Shown one piece after another: positions 17,484 through 26,085 of a stretch of 64,000 nt of DNA. The notes under the pieces are model-generated. The model had not been told where the DNA came from and made no database searches. It saw nothing but the letters and a program-made list of their open reading frames with translations. Position numbers and translations under genes: made by a program. Each line of letters opens with the position of its first letter. Position 1 is the first letter of the stretch. Source of the stretch: Streptomyces sp. FIT100 (GTDB lineage Bacteria > Actinomycetota > Actinomycetes > Streptomycetales > Streptomycetaceae); the NCBI RefSeq assembly GCF_024584805.1, contig NZ_CP075715.1, positions 310,001 through 374,000 on the forward strand. The letters run 5' to 3'.

Positions 17484-19652
17484 ATGAACCCCCTGACCAC
17501 CAGCGCGTTCGACCTTCCCGACCACCTCTCCCCCAAGGCCGACCCGGCACTGGTCGACGGCGACGAACAGCACTTCGCGGCCATCGCGGAGTGCCTCGAG
17601 CAGACCATCGCCGAGCTGTCAGGCCGCCTCGACACCGAGCGCAAGGCGCCCGGCGGCGTCGGCAGGGAGGCGATGGACCGGGACGCGGAGATCCACCGGC
17701 TGACCGCTCGCCTGCGGACCCTGCGCCGCTTCGGCCTGGACCTCTGCCTCGGACGCATCGTCGGCGCGGACGGCGCCGGGCCCGTGTACATCGGTCGCCT
17801 CGGCCTCACGGACAGCACGGGGCGTCGGCTGCTGCTCGACTGGCGCTCCCCCGCCGCCGAGCCGTTCTTCGCGGCGACCCACGCCGATCCGATGGGTCTG
17901 GCGAGCCGCCGCAGGTACCGCTGGACCCGCGGGCGGATCAGCGACTACTGGGACGAGGTCTTCACCGCGGACGGGCTCGAAGGGCACGCCGCGCTCGACG
18001 ACCAGTCCGCCTTCATCGCCAGCCTGGGCAGCAACCGGTCGTCCCGGATGCGGGATGTCCTCGGCACCATCCAGGCCGACCAGGACGCCATCATCCGGGC
18101 GGGATCCCGCGGCGCTCTCGTCGTCGACGGCGGTCCCGGCACGGGCAAGACCGTCGTCGCCCTGCACCGCACCGCCCACCTCCTCTACTCCGACCCGCGT
18201 CTCGGTCACCGTCGGGGCGGCGTGCTGTTCGTCGGTCCGCACCAGCCCTACCTGGCCTACGTCTCCGACGTCCTCCCCAGTCTGGGCGAGGAGGGCGTGC
18301 AGACCTGCACCGTCCGCGACCTCGTCGCCGAGGGGGCCGCAGCCGCGTTCGAGAGCGACCCGGACGTGGCCCTCCTGAAGTCGTCCGCGCACATGGTGAA
18401 GGCGATCGAACCGGCGGTCGGCATCTACGAAGAGCCGCCCGTCCAGGGGATGACGGTCTCGACCCACTGGGACGACGTCCGGCTGAGCGCCGACGACTGG
18501 GCCGAGGCGTTCGCAGCGCCGGAACCGGGCACTCCGCACAACGAGGCGCGCGACCAGATCTGGGAGGAGCTGGTGACGATCCTGGCGGACAAGCACGACG
18601 GCGATGTGCCGCCCGACCTCTTCCGCAGGTCGCTGCTGCAGAACACCGAGCTGGTCAGGACCCTCAACCGCGCATGGCCGATGCTCGAAGCGACCGACCT
18701 CGTCGGCGACCTGTGGTCGGTACCCGCCTACCTGCGCAAGTGCGCCCCCTGGCTCAGCCCCGACGAGGTCCGCAAGCTCCAGCGCGCGGACGCCCATGCC
18801 TGGACGGTGTCCGACCTGCCGCTCCTGGACGCGGCACGGCAGCGGCTCGGCGACCCGGAGGCGGCCCGGCAGAAGCGTCGGCACGCGGCCGTCCTCGCCG
18901 CCCAGCGCGAGCGTATGGCGCAGGTCGTGGACAACCTGATCGACGCCGCGTCCGCCTCAGGCGCCGACGGCGACGACGGCATCGGCCTGGTGACGATGCT
19001 TCGCGGCCAGGACGCCCAGGTCAGCCTGGTCGACGAGTCCGAACTGCAAACCGCCGACCCGGACCTGCTCGCAGGCCCGTTCGCGCACATCGTCGTGGAC
19101 GAGGCCCAGGAACTGACCGACGCGGAATGGCAGATGCTGCTGCTCCGCTGCCCGTCCCGGAGCTTCACCATCGTCGGTGACCGCGCCCAGGCCAGGCAAG
19201 GCTTCCCGGAGTCCTGGCAGGAACGGCTGGAGCGGATCGGGCTCGACCGGATCAACGTGGCGTCCCTGAGCATCAACTACCGGACCCCTGAAGAGGTCAT
19301 GGCGGAAGCCGAGCCGGTCGTCCGGGCCGTGCTCCCGGACGCCAACGTGCCGACCTCCATCCGCAGCAGCGGCGTCCCCGTCGTCCACGGATCCGCCTCG
19401 GACCTCAGCCCGATCCTCGACACCTGGCTCGCCGCCCATGCCGACGGGATCGCCTGCGTCATCGGCGATCCCACCTTCCGTACGACGTCCCGCGTCCGGT
19501 CGCTGACCCCGGCGCTGTCGAAGGGGCTCGAGTTCGACCTGGTCGTCCTCGTCGACCCGGAGGCGTTCGGCGAGGGCGTCGAAGGAGCCGTCGACCGCTA
19601 TGTCGCGATGACCCGGGCGACCCGGCAACTCGTGATCCTCACAAGCTCCTGA
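17484..19652 (+). CDS. helR: HelR, RNA polymerase-associated rifamycin-resistance helicase-like protein
   Basis: This 722-residue SF1 (UvrD/HelD-like) ATPase has Walker A GGPGTGKTVVAL (216-227, Lys222), the Walker B-type VVDEAQELTDAEWQML, motif III GDRAQARQGFPE and late motifs (INYRTPEEV, KGLEFDLVVLVD, VAMTRATRQL). It also has the long N-terminal coiled region (ECLEQTIAELSGRLDTE) and insertion typical of HelD proteins, which dock in RNA polymerase channels rather than unwinding DNA. HelR of Streptomyces venezuelae displaces rifampicin from polymerase. The RAE 1.4 kb upstream and the glycosyltransferase neighbour support that assignment over general HelD. ATG 17484 is used. A GTG at 17373 overlapping the glycosyltransferase stop is in frame and would add 37 residues. 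Confidence 0.85.
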   Translation: MNPLTTSAFDLPDHLSPKADPALVDGDEQHFAAIAECLEQTIAELSGRLDTERKAPGGVGREAMDRDAEIHRLTARLRTLRRFGLDLCLGRIVGADGAGPVYIGRLGLTDSTGRRLLLDWRSPAAEPFFAATHADPMGLASRRRYRWTRGRISDYWDEVFTADGLEGHAALDDQSAFIASLGSNRSSRMRDVLGTIQADQDAIIRAGSRGALVVDGGPGTGKTVVALHRTAHLLYSDPRLGHRRGGVLFVGPHQPYLAYVSDVLPSLGEEGVQTCTVRDLVAEGAAAAFESDPDVALLKSSAHMVKAIEPAVGIYEEPPVQGMTVSTHWDDVRLSADDWAEAFAAPEPGTPHNEARDQIWEELVTILADKHDGDVPPDLFRRSLLQNTELVRTLNRAWPMLEATDLVGDLWSVPAYLRKCAPWLSPDEVRKLQRADAHAWTVSDLPLLDAARQRLGDPEAARQKRRHAAVLAAQRERMAQVVDNLIDAASASGADGDDGIGLVTMLRGQDAQVSLVDESELQTADPDLLAGPFAHIVVDEAQELTDAEWQMLLLRCPSRSFTIVGDRAQARQGFPESWQERLERIGLDRINVASLSINYRTPEEVMAEAEPVVRAVLPDANVPTSIRSSGVPVVHGSASDLSPILDTWLAAHADGIACVIGDPTFRTTSRVRSLTPALSKGLEFDLVVLVDPEAFGEGVEGAVDRYVAMTRATRQLVILTSS

Positions 19653-19666
19653 CACCGTCCGCACGA

Positions 19667-19692
19667 GCGCCCCGGCCCTCCCGCCGGGGCGC
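19667..19692. terminator. Terminator between convergent helR and SMI1-like gene
   Basis: A 10-bp GC-rich inverted repeat (arms 19667-19676 and 19683-19692, GCGCCCCGGC / GCCGGGGCGC) with a six-base loop lies between the two stop codons. Confidence 0.65.
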
Positions 19693-19713
19693 CGGCGGCC
19701 CGCCCCCACGGTC

Positions 19714-20250
19714 TCAGCGGCAGAGTTCCGTGACGGTGCTGTCGAAGTCGGGGAACTCGCGTGCGGCCGACTCGATCACGTCGGCGGCCGAGCGCCGGCA
19801 GTCCGGCGCGTAGCGTTCTGCGACGGCGGTCAGCTCCCGCCCGGGCCGCGCCGCCCAGCCCGGCTCGTACGTGGTGAACGCGGAGGTCGCCTCGAAGGGA
19901 CCGTAGCCGCCGGCCAGCAGCCAGAGGAAGTCGCTCAGGTCCCTCGCGACGACGGCGGTGTCTCCCTCGGAGCCGAGGAAGACCACGGGCTGGTCCGCGA
20001 GGGCGCTGTCCTTGCGGACCAGCCAGAACGCCGCGTAGCCGCCGGTGCCGTCCTGGCCGAAGACGCGGAAGTCGTCACCGGTCAGTTGCTCGTTGCCGGT
20101 CCATGCGCGAAGCCAGTCGGTGGTCTCCTCGGCGGACAGGAAGGCCGTGAAGGGCTCGAAGTCCACCCCGTCACCGCCGTCGTAGTGGAACGGGACGGCC
20201 ATGGCAGCGGCCAACGCGGCGGGGAACTCACGGTCATCCACGATCGTCAC
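19714..20250 (-). CDS. SMI1/KNR4-like (SUKH) family protein
   Basis: This acidic 178-residue cytoplasmic protein has the SUKH-like pattern FRVFGQDGTGGYAAFWLVRK, VVFLGSEGDTAVVARDLSDFLWLLAGGYGP. In this family the fold is used for immunity to polymorphic toxins or for cell-wall-related signalling. No toxin gene is adjacent, so an immunity role here is not supported. The GTG start at 20250 is the first in frame; a GTG three codons later is possible. It is divergent from the second PhoD gene. Confidence 0.65.
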   Translation of the reverse strand: MTIVDDREFPAALAAAMAVPFHYDGGDGVDFEPFTAFLSAEETTDWLRAWTGNEQLTGDDFRVFGQDGTGGYAAFWLVRKDSALADQPVVFLGSEGDTAVVARDLSDFLWLLAGGYGPFEATSAFTTYEPGWAARPGRELTAVAERYAPDCRRSAADVIESAAREFPDFDSTVTELCR

Positions 20251-20316
20251 ACGCGTACTTTACCGACCGGCCGAGGCTCGATGGTGTCGCGATCGGCCGT
20301 GCGGTTGCCCTGCCGG

Positions 20317-20350
20317 GCGGGCGAAGCGGTCGGGCAGGCGAAGCGGTCGG
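20317..20350. repeat. 17-bp tandem duplication
   Basis: Two adjacent 17-bp units (20317-20333 and 20334-20350) differ at one position (GCGGG versus GCAGG) in the intergenic region upstream of the second PhoD gene. Confidence 0.8.
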
Positions 20351-20416
20351 CGTCCGTAAAGGCGGTGTTCACTCGGCGGTGGCCACCAGGCCGGGCGTCG
20401 CCGGGAGAGTCCCCGC

Positions 20417-22978
20417 GTGACAGACGTACTTCCCGAACCCCGTGTCCCCCGGCTCGGCCGGCGCCGTTTTCTCACCGCCGTCGGCGGTACCGCGCTCGGC
20501 GCGATGGCCGCAGGGCAGCTCGCGTGGCCCGAGTCGGCCGAGGCGCTCGACCTGGACACCGCGCCCTTCACGCTCGGCGTGGCCTCCGGTGAGCCCGACC
20601 ACCACAGTGTGGTGCTGTGGACCCGGCTCGCGCCCGACCCGCTGAACGCCGAGACCGGCGGTATGCCGGCCGAACCGGTCGAGGTCAGCTGGGAGGTCGC
20701 CCGCGACGAGCACTTCCGGCACGTCGTCCGCCGCGGCACGGCGACCGCGCGCCCCGAGTCGGCGCACAGCGTGCACATCGTCGCCGAGGACCTGGCCCCC
20801 GACCGGTGGTACTGGTACCGCTTCGCCACGGCGGGCGAGGGCGGTACGGTCCACAGCCGCACCGGCCGTACGCGTACGCTCCCCGCGCCCGGCGACCGGC
20901 CCGACCGGCTCCGCTTCGCGTTCGTCTCCTGCCAGTCGTGGGCCGGGGGCGCGTACGCCGCCTACCGCGACCTGGCCGAGCAGGACATCGACTTCGTACT
21001 GCACCTCGGCGACTACATCTACGAGACCGCGGGCGGCGGCCTCGCCGAGTTCCGGCGTCTGCACCAGCTCTACAAGACCTCGCCCGACCTGCGCGCCGCG
21101 CACGCCAGGTTCCCGTTCTTCACCACCTGGGACGACCACGAGGTGCAGAACAACTACGCGGCGGACATCGCGGGCGCCGCCGGCGACGGCCGCCCGTTCC
21201 TGGAGCGGCGCGCCAACGGCTACCAGGCCTACTACGAGCACCTCCCGCTGCGGCCCGAGCAGCGCCCCGAGGGTGCGGACGCCCTGCTCTACCGCCGGTT
21301 CGACTTCGGCAGACTGGCCGGGTTCTCGGTCCTGGACACCCGTCAGTACCGCAGCGACCAGCCGTGCGGCGACGGTCGCAAGGAGCCGTGCGCCGAAGCG
21401 TACGACCCGGCGCGCACCATGACCGGAATCGAGCAGGAGCGCTGGCTGCTCGACGGCCTCGACCGCTCCCGGACCCGCTGGAACGTGATAGCCCAGCAGA
21501 CCATCATGGCGGCCTTCGACTACGACCTGGGCCCGGGCAGGATCGTCAACCTCGACCAGTGGGACGGCTATCCGGCGGCCCGCTCCCGCATCCTGGACTT
21601 CTTCGAGCGCAAGCGGCCCGCCAACCCGGTGGTGCTCAGCGGTGACTGGCACTCGGCGTGGGTCAACGACCTCAAGAAGGACTTCGGCGACCCGCGTTCG
21701 CGTACCGTCGCCACCGAGTTCGTCGGCACCTCGGTCTCGTCGGGCGCGGGCGGCTGGGACGCCGACGTGCGCACGGGCCTGCCCGCCAACCCGCATGTGA
21801 AGTTCTACAACGGCACGTACCGCGGCTACACCCTGTGCGACATCACGCCCGAGCGCTGGCGCACCGATCTGCGCATCGTGCTGAGCGCCGGTGACGCCGT
21901 CTCACCCGCGTTCACCCTCGCCACTTACGAGGTGCGCGACGGCTGTCCCGGCGCGCGCCGCATCGGCGCGGGCGACGGCCTCACGGGCAGGATCGCCGAC
22001 GCGGCGACCGGCGCGCCGCTGGTGAACGTCCAGGTGACGGTGGTCGACGCGGAGGGCCGGCGGATCGGCGCGAGCACCACGGACACGGCCGGTGAGTTCC
22101 TGGCGTTCGCCCCGCCCGGCACGTACACCCTGGCCGCGAACGGTGTCGGATACGACCCGGTCCAGCGGGAGGTCACCCTGCGCGAGGGCTCCGGGCTCAC
22201 GGTCGACCTGGGCCTGACGCGCTCCGGCGCCCGCGCCGGGACGGGCCGTACGGTGCCGGGCCCGCAGTCCCAGGCGGGTTCCGCGGACCTGGTGCTCTCC
22301 AACGACCTGCTGGCGCTGGCCGTTTCGGCCGGTTCGGAGGACCCGCAGCTGTCGGGGGTGACCCTGGGCAAGCCGCTCGACCTGGCTGCCGTCGGCCGGC
22401 TGGACCAGATCGACTGGATCAACCTGCCCTACGCCTCCCTGGCGCAGCCGCGCGGCGGCAGCGCCTGGCAGCAGCGCACGGTGAAGTCCGACAGCGTCGC
22501 GGTGGTGTCCTCCACGGACGCCGAGGCGTCGGTGCGCGCGGTGGGCCGCAGCACAGAGCTGCCGGAGCTGGCCGTCACCACCACGTACACCATCCGCAAG
22601 GGTGAGCCGTGGGTGCGGGCCGACAGCGTCTTCACCAACACCGGCGCCGGCGCGGTCACGTTCTGGACCGGCGACGTCCTCGACCACGACGGCGCGGGCC
22701 AGCGCAGCGGCGTCGCGGGTCACGGCACCATCACCGCGGGCTCGCCCGCCGACTTCACGCCCGCCGAGCCGTGGATCGGTATGACGGGCTCCGACGGGCA
22801 GACGTACGGGCTGCTCTACGAGGACGCGCAGTTCACCGCGTACGCCTGCGGGATCTGGGCGATGAGCCAGCGCCAGGTGACCCTGGAGCCGGGAGCGGCC
22901 TTCGCCCTGCGGCGCAGGATCGCCGCGGTCGACAACGGCGGCGCGGCCGATCCCTTCGCGGTACTCGGCGGTCTGTGA
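20417..22978 (+). CDS. Tat-exported multidomain PhoD-family phosphatase
   Basis: This 853-residue secreted phosphatase has a Tat signal with RLGRRRFLTAVGG at residues 12-24. The PhoD_N and PhoD catalytic domains span about 45-515 (SCQSWAGGAYAAYRD, HLGDYIYETAGGG, WDDHEVQNNYA, LSGDWHSAWVND). A carboxypeptidase-regulatory-like beta module follows at about 520-600 (GLTGRIADAATGAPLVNVQVTV). A further domain of about 240 residues (LVLSNDLLALAVS to VLGGL) resembles nothing I can name. The C-terminal extension is unusual compared with single-domain PhoD enzymes such as the one at 44-1627, and might bind a polymer or the cell wall. The start is a GTG at 20417 with GGGAGAG about eight bases upstream. 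Confidence 0.88.
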   Translation: MTDVLPEPRVPRLGRRRFLTAVGGTALGAMAAGQLAWPESAEALDLDTAPFTLGVASGEPDHHSVVLWTRLAPDPLNAETGGMPAEPVEVSWEVARDEHFRHVVRRGTATARPESAHSVHIVAEDLAPDRWYWYRFATAGEGGTVHSRTGRTRTLPAPGDRPDRLRFAFVSCQSWAGGAYAAYRDLAEQDIDFVLHLGDYIYETAGGGLAEFRRLHQLYKTSPDLRAAHARFPFFTTWDDHEVQNNYAADIAGAAGDGRPFLERRANGYQAYYEHLPLRPEQRPEGADALLYRRFDFGRLAGFSVLDTRQYRSDQPCGDGRKEPCAEAYDPARTMTGIEQERWLLDGLDRSRTRWNVIAQQTIMAAFDYDLGPGRIVNLDQWDGYPAARSRILDFFERKRPANPVVLSGDWHSAWVNDLKKDFGDPRSRTVATEFVGTSVSSGAGGWDADVRTGLPANPHVKFYNGTYRGYTLCDITPERWRTDLRIVLSAGDAVSPAFTLATYEVRDGCPGARRIGAGDGLTGRIADAATGAPLVNVQVTVVDAEGRRIGASTTDTAGEFLAFAPPGTYTLAANGVGYDPVQREVTLREGSGLTVDLGLTRSGARAGTGRTVPGPQSQAGSADLVLSNDLLALAVSAGSEDPQLSGVTLGKPLDLAAVGRLDQIDWINLPYASLAQPRGGSAWQQRTVKSDSVAVVSSTDAEASVRAVGRSTELPELAVTTTYTIRKGEPWVRADSVFTNTGAGAVTFWTGDVLDHDGAGQRSGVAGHGTITAGSPADFTPAEPWIGMTGSDGQTYGLLYEDAQFTAYACGIWAMSQRQVTLEPGAAFALRRRIAAVDNGGAADPFAVLGGL

Positions 22979-23006
22979 CGCACCTGGTCCCGCGCATCCC
23001 CGTGAA

Positions 23007-23042
23007 CCGGCGGGTGCGCGGGATCCGGCGGGTGCGCGGGAT
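23007..23042. repeat. 18-bp exact tandem duplication
   Basis: CCGGCGGGTGCGCGGGAT occurs twice head to tail (23007-23024 and 23025-23042) just after the second PhoD gene. It has no coding role that I can see. Confidence 0.85.
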
Positions 23043-23109
23043 CCGGTGCCGACCACGCAGGCGCCCACCCACGCCGGCGGGCGGCGCGACGCGTGCGCAT
23101 GACGCGTGA

Positions 23110-23616
23110 TCAGTCCCGGTGCCCGCGCAGGGTGTGCCCGCTCAGGGTGGCTCTGGCCGCCGCGTCGTGCAGCGCGTCGACGGCCGCCATCTGGCTCCGT
23201 GCCCGGTCGATGAGCCGGTCGAGCGCGGGCGCGTCCCCACGGCCCGTTTCCGCGACGACAGGCACCAGGGCCTGCCACATCTCGTGCTTGCCCTGGATTC
23301 CCAGCCGCAGGGTCTCGAACTCGACGAGGTCGCTGAGCCCCGCCCGCCGGTGGAGGCGGCCGTTGGGTTTGAACCTGGCGGCCTTCTCGGCCACCCAGCC
23401 CCCGTAGACCTTGTAGCGGCGCGGCTTCACGTCGAGCGAGTCCATCACCGCGCGAAGGCTCCGGCGGTCCTGGGCGATCTCGTCGGCCAGTCCCTGCGTC
23501 TCCGTGGCGCATGCCGACGCACGGTGCTCCCGTGCGATGCGCCGGGACAGTTCGACACCTGCCGTGGCTCCGGCCAAGTGGTCGTTCAGGTAGATGGTGA
23601 GGGCCTTGTCGCCCAT
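23110..23616 (-). CDS. Conserved hypothetical protein, helical
   Basis: This 168-residue, charged, mostly helical cytoplasmic protein opens MGDKALTIYLNDHLAGATAG and has heptad-like stretches (LADEIAQDRRSLRAVMDSL). The pattern resembles the ferritin-like or bundle proteins common in actinobacteria, but I see no metal-ligand set and assign no function. The start is secure: AGGAGG lies six to seven bases before the ATG. It is 42 bases downstream of the GCS2 ligase gene on the same strand and may be co-transcribed with it. Confidence 0.7.
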   Translation of the reverse strand: MGDKALTIYLNDHLAGATAGVELSRRIAREHRASACATETQGLADEIAQDRRSLRAVMDSLDVKPRRYKVYGGWVAEKAARFKPNGRLHRRAGLSDLVEFETLRLGIQGKHEMWQALVPVVAETGRGDAPALDRLIDRARSQMAAVDALHDAAARATLSGHTLRGHRD

Positions 23617-23658
23617 GGCGACCTCCTGCGTCGCTGTGCTGGGTCGTGTCGCCCGCCG

Positions 23659-24858
23659 TCACACGCCACGGTTCGCCGCGGTGAGCGCCGCCATGTGGTC
23701 GACGACCTGCTGGAGGCTCCCCGTCCGTCGGTGGTGGGCGCGCTGGCGGTCGGCACCGGTGCCGAGGACCAGGTGCCGGGTCAACAGGCGTTCGACCGCC
23801 GCCAGATCACCGGCGGCCGCGAGACCGGGCGCCGCGCGCCCGAGCAGTCGTTCGATGAGCAGGCGCGTCGGGACCAGATGGCCGGTGAGGGGGTCGAGGC
23901 CGTGGCCGGTGGCGCCGAAGCGGGCCGCGTGCCAGTGCGCGGCGCGGAGGCGGCCGATCGGCACCTGCGGTGGCGGGCGCCCCTCGCCGATGTCGGCGAG
24001 CAGCGCGGTGCACAGCCCGCGGACGAGAGCGGCGATCAGTACCGTGCCGTCCAGGTCCGCGTTGACGTCGGCGATCCGGACCTCCAGTGTCGGTACGTGC
24101 TCCGACGGCCGGGCGTACCAGTAGATCATCCGTCGGTCCAGGAGCACTCCCGAGGAGACGAGGGCATCCGCGGTGGTCTCGTATCCGGCCCTGTCCAGCA
24201 GGGGCGGCGGGCCGGCGGTGGGCCAGCGGTCGGCCTCGACCGACCGGCGGCTGGCGAAACCGCTGTCGCGTCCGGCGTGGAAGGGTGAGTTGGCGGCGAG
24301 GGCCTGGAGCGTGGGCAGCCAGGGGCGCAGATGGTTGGAGAGCTCCAGGGCACAGCTGCGGTCGAGGGTGCCGATGTGCACATGGCAGCCGCAGGTCGTG
24401 CCGCCGACACCGTCCACGATCGCGCAGCAGCGGGCCGCCATCCGGCGGTACCTGGGGGTGTCGGTGACGGGGATCGGCCGAGCCGGGGGCACGACGGGGG
24501 TGCCCGAGGCGAGGAGCAGGCAGCCGGCGTCCCGGGCGGCCGCGGCCACCGTCGCGCGCATCGCGGCGAGTTGCGCCCGGAGGCCGGCGGCCGAAGCCGT
24601 GGGGCGGGTGCGGATCTCCACCATCGAGCGGTAGAGCTCGACCTGCACCAGGTCGCCCAGCACGGGGGTGAGCTGCCGGATCACCTGCGGTGCCCGCGGC
24701 ACCGGGGCGCGGGTCCGGCGGTCGACGAGGAGGAACTCCTCCTCGACGCCCATCGTCCGCACGGGGGGCTTCTCGCGCACAGCCGCGGTCCGCGCCGCCC
24801 CGGGCCGACGCTCCGGCTGCCGCTCTTCCCCCGGTCTCGACTGCTCCACGAGGGTCAC
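23659..24858 (-). CDS. Carboxylate-amine ligase of the GCS2 (YbdK-like) family
   Basis: This 399-residue ATP-dependent ligase is related to glutamate-cysteine ligase type 2, which forms gamma-glutamyl amide bonds. The signature GVEEEFLLVDRRTR is at about 37-50. Also visible are QVELYRSMVEIRT, the HVHIG motif in GTTCGCHVHIGTLD, and the late ATP-grasp-like segment PTLEVRIADVNADLDG. The first 35 residues are low-complexity, so translation might begin nearer MGVEEEF. GTG 24858 is the longest supported start. Actinobacteria make mycothiol rather than glutathione, so the true substrate is uncertain. Confidence 0.82.
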   Translation of the reverse strand: MTLVEQSRPGEERQPERRPGAARTAAVREKPPVRTMGVEEEFLLVDRRTRAPVPRAPQVIRQLTPVLGDLVQVELYRSMVEIRTRPTASAAGLRAQLAAMRATVAAAARDAGCLLLASGTPVVPPARPIPVTDTPRYRRMAARCCAIVDGVGGTTCGCHVHIGTLDRSCALELSNHLRPWLPTLQALAANSPFHAGRDSGFASRRSVEADRWPTAGPPPLLDRAGYETTADALVSSGVLLDRRMIYWYARPSEHVPTLEVRIADVNADLDGTVLIAALVRGLCTALLADIGEGRPPPQVPIGRLRAAHWHAARFGATGHGLDPLTGHLVPTRLLIERLLGRAAPGLAAAGDLAAVERLLTRHLVLGTGADRQRAHHRRTGSLQQVVDHMAALTAANRGV

Positions 24859-24916
24859 GCACCGCGCCTACCCGATCGGCCACCGGCGAATCAGCGCCGC
24901 CCGTGCCGGTGCCGCG

Positions 24917-25438
24917 TCAGGACTGTGGTTCCGGCTGCCGCCCCTGTCGGTCGCCGTCCTCCGTGATGCGCCGGTTCATGATCCATGGCAGCAGGCCCCA
25001 CAGACAGGCGCAGACGAAGAGGGTCACGGCGGCGGCCGCGATCCCTTCGGGTGTGCCGTGGACGACGTCCACGACCAGCAGGACGGCGGAGGTCAGGGCC
25101 AGGGCGAGCACCACCATGCCCGCACCGGCGAGCCGGGAGGAGACGGTGACGATCTCCTTCTTGGCGCCCTTGCGGAACAGGCCGCGGTGCACGGCCGCCG
25201 GCGCGGTGAAGAGCGCGGCGGCGATGACGGCGAGCATCAGCGTCGTCACGTACGTACCGCGCTGGAAGGAGTCCAGGCCGGCGAAGCGGGCCTGGAAGAC
25301 GAGGGTCAGCAGGAAGGCGAACAGGATCTGCACGCCGGTCTGGATGACGCGCAGCTCTTGGAGCAGCTCGGCGAAATTGCGGTCCGCGCGCTCCATTTCG
25401 GTCTCGTCGCGCGAAGCACGGGCATCGTCTGCGGGCAC
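24917..25438 (-). CDS. Four-helix membrane protein (DUF6328-like)
   Basis: This 173-residue integral membrane protein has a soluble N-terminal helix (ERADRNFAELLQELRVIQTGVQILFAFLL) leading into about four transmembrane segments (FAFLLTLVFQ, LMLAVIAAALFTAP, MVVLALALTSAVLLVVDV, AAAVTLFVCACLWGLLPWIM). This matches the DUF6328 pattern. GTG 25438 is a guess, because ATG codons further in (MERADRN) could serve. It is often found among general-stress genes; no mechanism is known to me. Confidence 0.68.
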   Translation of the reverse strand: MPADDARASRDETEMERADRNFAELLQELRVIQTGVQILFAFLLTLVFQARFAGLDSFQRGTYVTTLMLAVIAAALFTAPAAVHRGLFRKGAKKEIVTVSSRLAGAGMVVLALALTSAVLLVVDVVHGTPEGIAAAAVTLFVCACLWGLLPWIMNRRITEDGDRQGRQPEPQS

Positions 25439-25662
25439 GGAAGACCAGTAACCCGTACGTGCCCGTGTCCAACGCGGTCTGGGCCGTTCGGCCGAGTGCT
25501 GCGGGGCCTGTCGCCCACGATGTGGGCGGCGCAGGGCTGCTCCATGGACACGCGGGCGGCGTGCGCCGGTTTGCGGGCCCCCCGAGGGCGGGCACACGGT
25601 GGTGTTGGCGCCGGGCGCAATCGGCCGACTGCGCTCCGCGCACGGGAAGGCGACGTGAACCG

Positions 25663-26031
25663 GTGACGATCCAGCATCCCGCCGACCGCGGCGGCGACAA
25701 GCGAGGCCCGTTCGAGCGACTGGCAGAAGCGGCGTCGACCTTCACGAGCTCCCCGCTCTTCTTCGTTCTGTGCCTGGCCCTGGTCGCCGGAGTGGTGGTC
25801 GTCCACGTCGCCGGGTTCGCCCTCAAGTGGCAGGTCTTCGCCGGGGAGTGCATGACCGCCGTCACCCTGCTCCTGCTGGCCCTGCTCAAGAACTCGGAGC
25901 TCAGGGCCGAGCGTGCCGTCCAGCGCAAGCTGGACGCCATCGCCGCGGCTCTGCTCGAAGCGCAGGAAGGCGGGCCGAGCAAGGCCCACGACGATCTCAA
26001 GGCCGCCATCCGGATGGAGGAGGAGATCTGA
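25663..26031 (+). CDS. Low-affinity iron permease-like membrane protein
   Basis: This 122-residue protein matches the low-affinity iron permease family pattern. A short N-terminal region (FERLAEAASTFTSSPLFF) is followed by two transmembrane segments (FFVLCLALVAGVVVVHVAGF and CMTAVTLLLLALLKNSE). The tail RAVQRKLDAIAAALLEAQ is the family's usual amphipathic end. Bacterial members are short and transport is unproven. The GTG start at 25663 has GGAAGG about 12 bases upstream, which is far. No in-frame start is better. Confidence 0.7.
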   Translation: MTIQHPADRGGDKRGPFERLAEAASTFTSSPLFFVLCLALVAGVVVVHVAGFALKWQVFAGECMTAVTLLLLALLKNSELRAERAVQRKLDAIAAALLEAQEGGPSKAHDDLKAAIRMEEEI

Positions 26032-26053
26032 GGTCCTGCGGGGCGCGGCGGAC

Positions 26054-26085
26054 GCGGCACCTCAGGCCGGCGGCACCTCAGGCCG
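26054..26085. repeat. 16-bp exact tandem duplication at the WhiB stop
   Basis: GCGGCACCTCAGGCCG occurs twice in tandem (26054-26069, 26070-26085). The second copy holds the stop codon (26078-26080) and last codons of the minus-strand WhiB-like gene. The duplication therefore did not extend the protein. Confidence 0.85.

Noticed and set aside
19714..20250. Toxin-immunity module around the SMI1-like gene
   Set aside because: No polymorphic toxin, Rhs/YD-repeat or secretion gene is adjacent; the flanks are helR and PhoD.
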